Assembly (NCBI RefSeq): GCF_014898155.1
Contig: NZ_CP062938.1
Span: 1,116,001 to 1,180,000 of the forward strand
DNA length: 64,000 nucleotides
Origin: Bifidobacterium eulemuris
GTDB lineage: Bacteria > Actinomycetota > Actinomycetes > Actinomycetales > Bifidobacteriaceae
Direction: 5' to 3'
Shown here: positions 62,142 through 64,000 of the stretch, in pieces
How positions within the stretch are numbered: the stretch's first letter is position 1
How the letters are laid out: the number at the start of each line of letters is the position of its first letter
Notes under the pieces: generated by a model
Databases searched by the model: none
The model's input: only the letters and a program-made list of their open reading frames with translations
What the model was told of the DNA's origin: nothing
Made by a program: the position numbers and the translations under genes

Positions 62142-64000
62142 TCACCGCTCGGAGGCTTCCTCCGTGGCGGCTTCGCCTTCGCGCTCGACGCGCAGCTTGT
62201 GGCCTTCGGCCTGGCTGACGCCGTAGTAGGCGGCGATGGCGATGTCCTTCATGTCCTCGATCTGCGGGATGCGCGGGTTCGCGGGGGCGCACTGGTCCTC
62301 GTAGGCGCGCATGCCGATCTGGTCGAGCACGCTCCAGAAGTAGTCCTCGTCCACACCGCAGTCCTGGAAGCTCTTGTTCATGCCGAGCTTGTTGTCGCGG
62401 TAGTCCTCGACGGCCTTCGCCAGGTTCTCGACGGCTTCGGCCGGGGTCTTGCCCGGGTCGATGCCGAGGTTGCGGGCGATGTCCTGGTAGCGCTCCGGGG
62501 CGATGTACTTGTTGTACTTCGGCCAGGAGGTGGGCTCCTCCGGAACGGATCCGTTGTAACGGATCACGTACGGCAGCAGGATGGAGTTGGTGCGGCCGTG
62601 GGCGATGTGGCACAGCGCGCCGATGGTGTGGCTCATGCCGTGGCACATGCCGAGGAACGCGGAGCCGAAGGCCATACCGGCCATGGTGGCGGCGTTGTGC
62701 ATCTTCTCCTGGGCGCGGGTCTTGTCCTCACCGGGCTCGCCGTTGACGGATTCGGCCAGGTTGTCCCAGATGAGCTTGGCCGCGTGCAGCGCCATGCCAT
62801 CGGTGAAGTCGTTCGCGTACACGGACACGTAGGCTTCCATCGAGTGGGTCAGGGCGTCGAAGCCGGCGTCGGAGGCGAGGCGGCGCGGCTGGGTGCGGGC
62901 CAGCACCGGATCGACGATGGCGACCGACGGGGTCAGCGCGTAATCGGTGATCGGGTACTTGTAGCCGGTCTTGTGGTCGGAGATCACGGCGAACGGGGTC
63001 ACCTCGGAGCCGGTGCCCGACGAGGTCGGGATGCACACGAGCTTGGCCTTCTTGCCCAGCGGCGGGATCTTGAACGCGCGCTTGCGGATGTCGAAGAACT
63101 TCTCGCGCACGTCGGAGAAGGAGATTTCCGGGTGCTCGTAGAGCAGCCACATGATCTTGGCCGCGTCCATCGGGGAGCCGCCGCCGACCGCGATGATCGT
63201 GTCGGGCTCGAACTCCTCGCGCATCATCTCGGCGCCCTTCTCGACGGTCTCGACCGAGGGCTCCGGCTCGACGTAGTCGATGATGCGGAAGGTGACGCGG
63301 TTGGCGCGGGCGCGCAGCTGGTCGATGATCTTATCGACGATACCGAGCTGCTCCATCACCTTGTCGCACACGATGACGGCCTTCTCGATGCCGTACATGT
63401 CGCGCAGGTACTTGACGGAGTTCGGCTCGAAGTAGGTCTTCGGCGGGATCTTGAACCACTGCATGTTGTTGTTCCTCCGAGCGATGCGCTTGACGTTGAT
63501 GAGATTCACGGCCTGCACGTTGCCGGACACGCTGTTGCCGCCGTAGGAGCCGCAGCCCAGGGTCAGGGACGGGGCGACCGCGTTGTAGATGTCGCCCACG
63601 CCACCCAGGGAGCTCGGGGAGTTCCAGATGATGCGGCAGGCGTGCATCCTGAGGCCATACTCACGCACCAGATCCTGGTTGTTGGTGTGGATGGCGGCGG
63701 TGTGGCCGGCGCCGTGCACGAGCATCTGCTCGCACATCACGAAGGCCTCGTCCTTGTCCTTGGCCTTGAGCACGGCCTGCACGGGGCCGAGCTTCTCCAT
63801 GGTCAGGGGCTCGTTCTCGCCGACTTCCTTGCATTCGGCGGCCAGAATGGTCGCGTCGGCCGGGATCTCGAAGCCGGACTGGCGGGCGATCCACTGCGGG
63901 GACTTGCCCGGCACCTTGGAGTTGAGGACCGGCTTGTTGCCGGAGAAGGCGGTGCAGCCGAACATGAACTGCTCGAGCTTGGCCTTCTCCTCGTCGTTCA
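62142..64000 (-). CDS. adhE: Bifunctional aldehyde-alcohol dehydrogenase AdhE (partial)
   Basis: C-terminal about 619 residues of AdhE; the 5' end lies beyond the window, as the frame is open to base 64000 (NDEEKAKLEQFMFGC...). The visible part covers the end of the CoA-dependent aldehyde dehydrogenase domain, the linker (NNMQWFKIPPKTYFEPNSVKYL) and the iron-dependent alcohol dehydrogenase with GGGSPMDAAKIMW, SGTGSEVTPFAVI and the metal-binding FLGMCHGMSHTIGALCHIAHGRTNS. It reduces acetyl-CoA to ethanol and reoxidises NADH in fermentation. No start codon is assigned; the internal Met at 63965 is not the start. Confidence 0.96.
   Translation of the reverse strand, partial: NDEEKAKLEQFMFGCTAFSGNKPVLNSKVPGKSPQWIARQSGFEIPADATILAAECKEVGENEPLTMEKLGPVQAVLKAKDKDEAFVMCEQMLVHGAGHTAAIHTNNQDLVREYGLRMHACRIIWNSPSSLGGVGDIYNAVAPSLTLGCGSYGGNSVSGNVQAVNLINVKRIARRNNNMQWFKIPPKTYFEPNSVKYLRDMYGIEKAVIVCDKVMEQLGIVDKIIDQLRARANRVTFRIIDYVEPEPSVETVEKGAEMMREEFEPDTIIAVGGGSPMDAAKIMWLLYEHPEISFSDVREKFFDIRKRAFKIPPLGKKAKLVCIPTSSGTGSEVTPFAVISDHKTGYKYPITDYALTPSVAIVDPVLARTQPRRLASDAGFDALTHSMEAYVSVYANDFTDGMALHAAKLIWDNLAESVNGEPGEDKTRAQEKMHNAATMAGMAFGSAFLGMCHGMSHTIGALCHIAHGRTNSILLPYVIRYNGSVPEEPTSWPKYNKYIAPERYQDIARNLGIDPGKTPAEAVENLAKAVEDYRDNKLGMNKSFQDCGVDEDYFWSVLDQIGMRAYEDQCAPANPRIPQIEDMKDIAIAAYYGVSQAEGHKLRVEREGEAATEEASER

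Overview
The window looks like chromosomal DNA of a high-GC actinobacterium, most probably a Bifidobacterium. The basis is the gene content: a complete S10-spc-alpha ribosomal cluster with actinobacterial traits (29-residue bS22, zinc-type L36 and S14, long L17 and S5 tails), a bifunctional AdhE, a nusA-infB-rbfA-truB-ribF cluster and repeated 'GTCATCCCGAGCG' intergenic repeats. The genus is inferred; no rRNA gene is present to fix it.

Layout. 1-5.8 kb: a four-gene uronate/ketodeoxygluconate operon (uxuB-uxuA-kdgK-eda, minus strand) with a divergent LacI-family regulator. 5.8-10.6 kb: RNase HI with a long tail, rpiA, the tiny bS22 gene, a membrane-anchored unknown and radA, separated by REP-like repeats. 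10.8-16.1 kb: an S-adenosylhomocysteine hydrolase-like gene overlapping an SAH/MTA-deaminase-like gene, a DUF985 cupin, then an amino-acid-type ABC permease and ATPase behind a possible 22-codon upstream ORF. 16.2-23.5 kb: ribF, truB, rbfA, infB, nusA (minus strand). 23.6-24.4 kb: a lipoprotein.

24.6-40.3 kb holds two tandem paralogous giant secreted proteins (2214 and 2978 aa). Each has glycine-rich beta-helix-like modules, YDG/MBG-type and Ig-like repeats, an acidic/Pro/Gly stalk and an unusual LSESG-hydrophobic-Arg tail. The upstream copy has an uninterrupted 13-base G tract 65 nt before its start codon; the downstream copy has an interrupted tract at the same place. This pair is the most striking part of the window and looks like a phase-variable surface adhesin system.

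40.4-46.6 kb: an AT-rich, repeat-bearing promoter region with an AAA-type ATPase, tRNA-Ser(CGA), a transglutaminase-like protease next to a circularly permuted ATP-grasp/alpha-E fusion protein, and truA. 46.7-61.7 kb: the ribosomal protein, secY, adk, infA and rpoA cluster, all minus strand, in at least three transcription units separated by hairpins. 61.7-62.1 kb is a structured intergenic region, and the window ends inside adhE.

Several monocistronic genes share a TAnnnT hexamer exactly 7 nt before the start codon, which points to leaderless transcription. Start codons were refined from family N-termini and Shine-Dalgarno sequences; several GTG starts were read directly.
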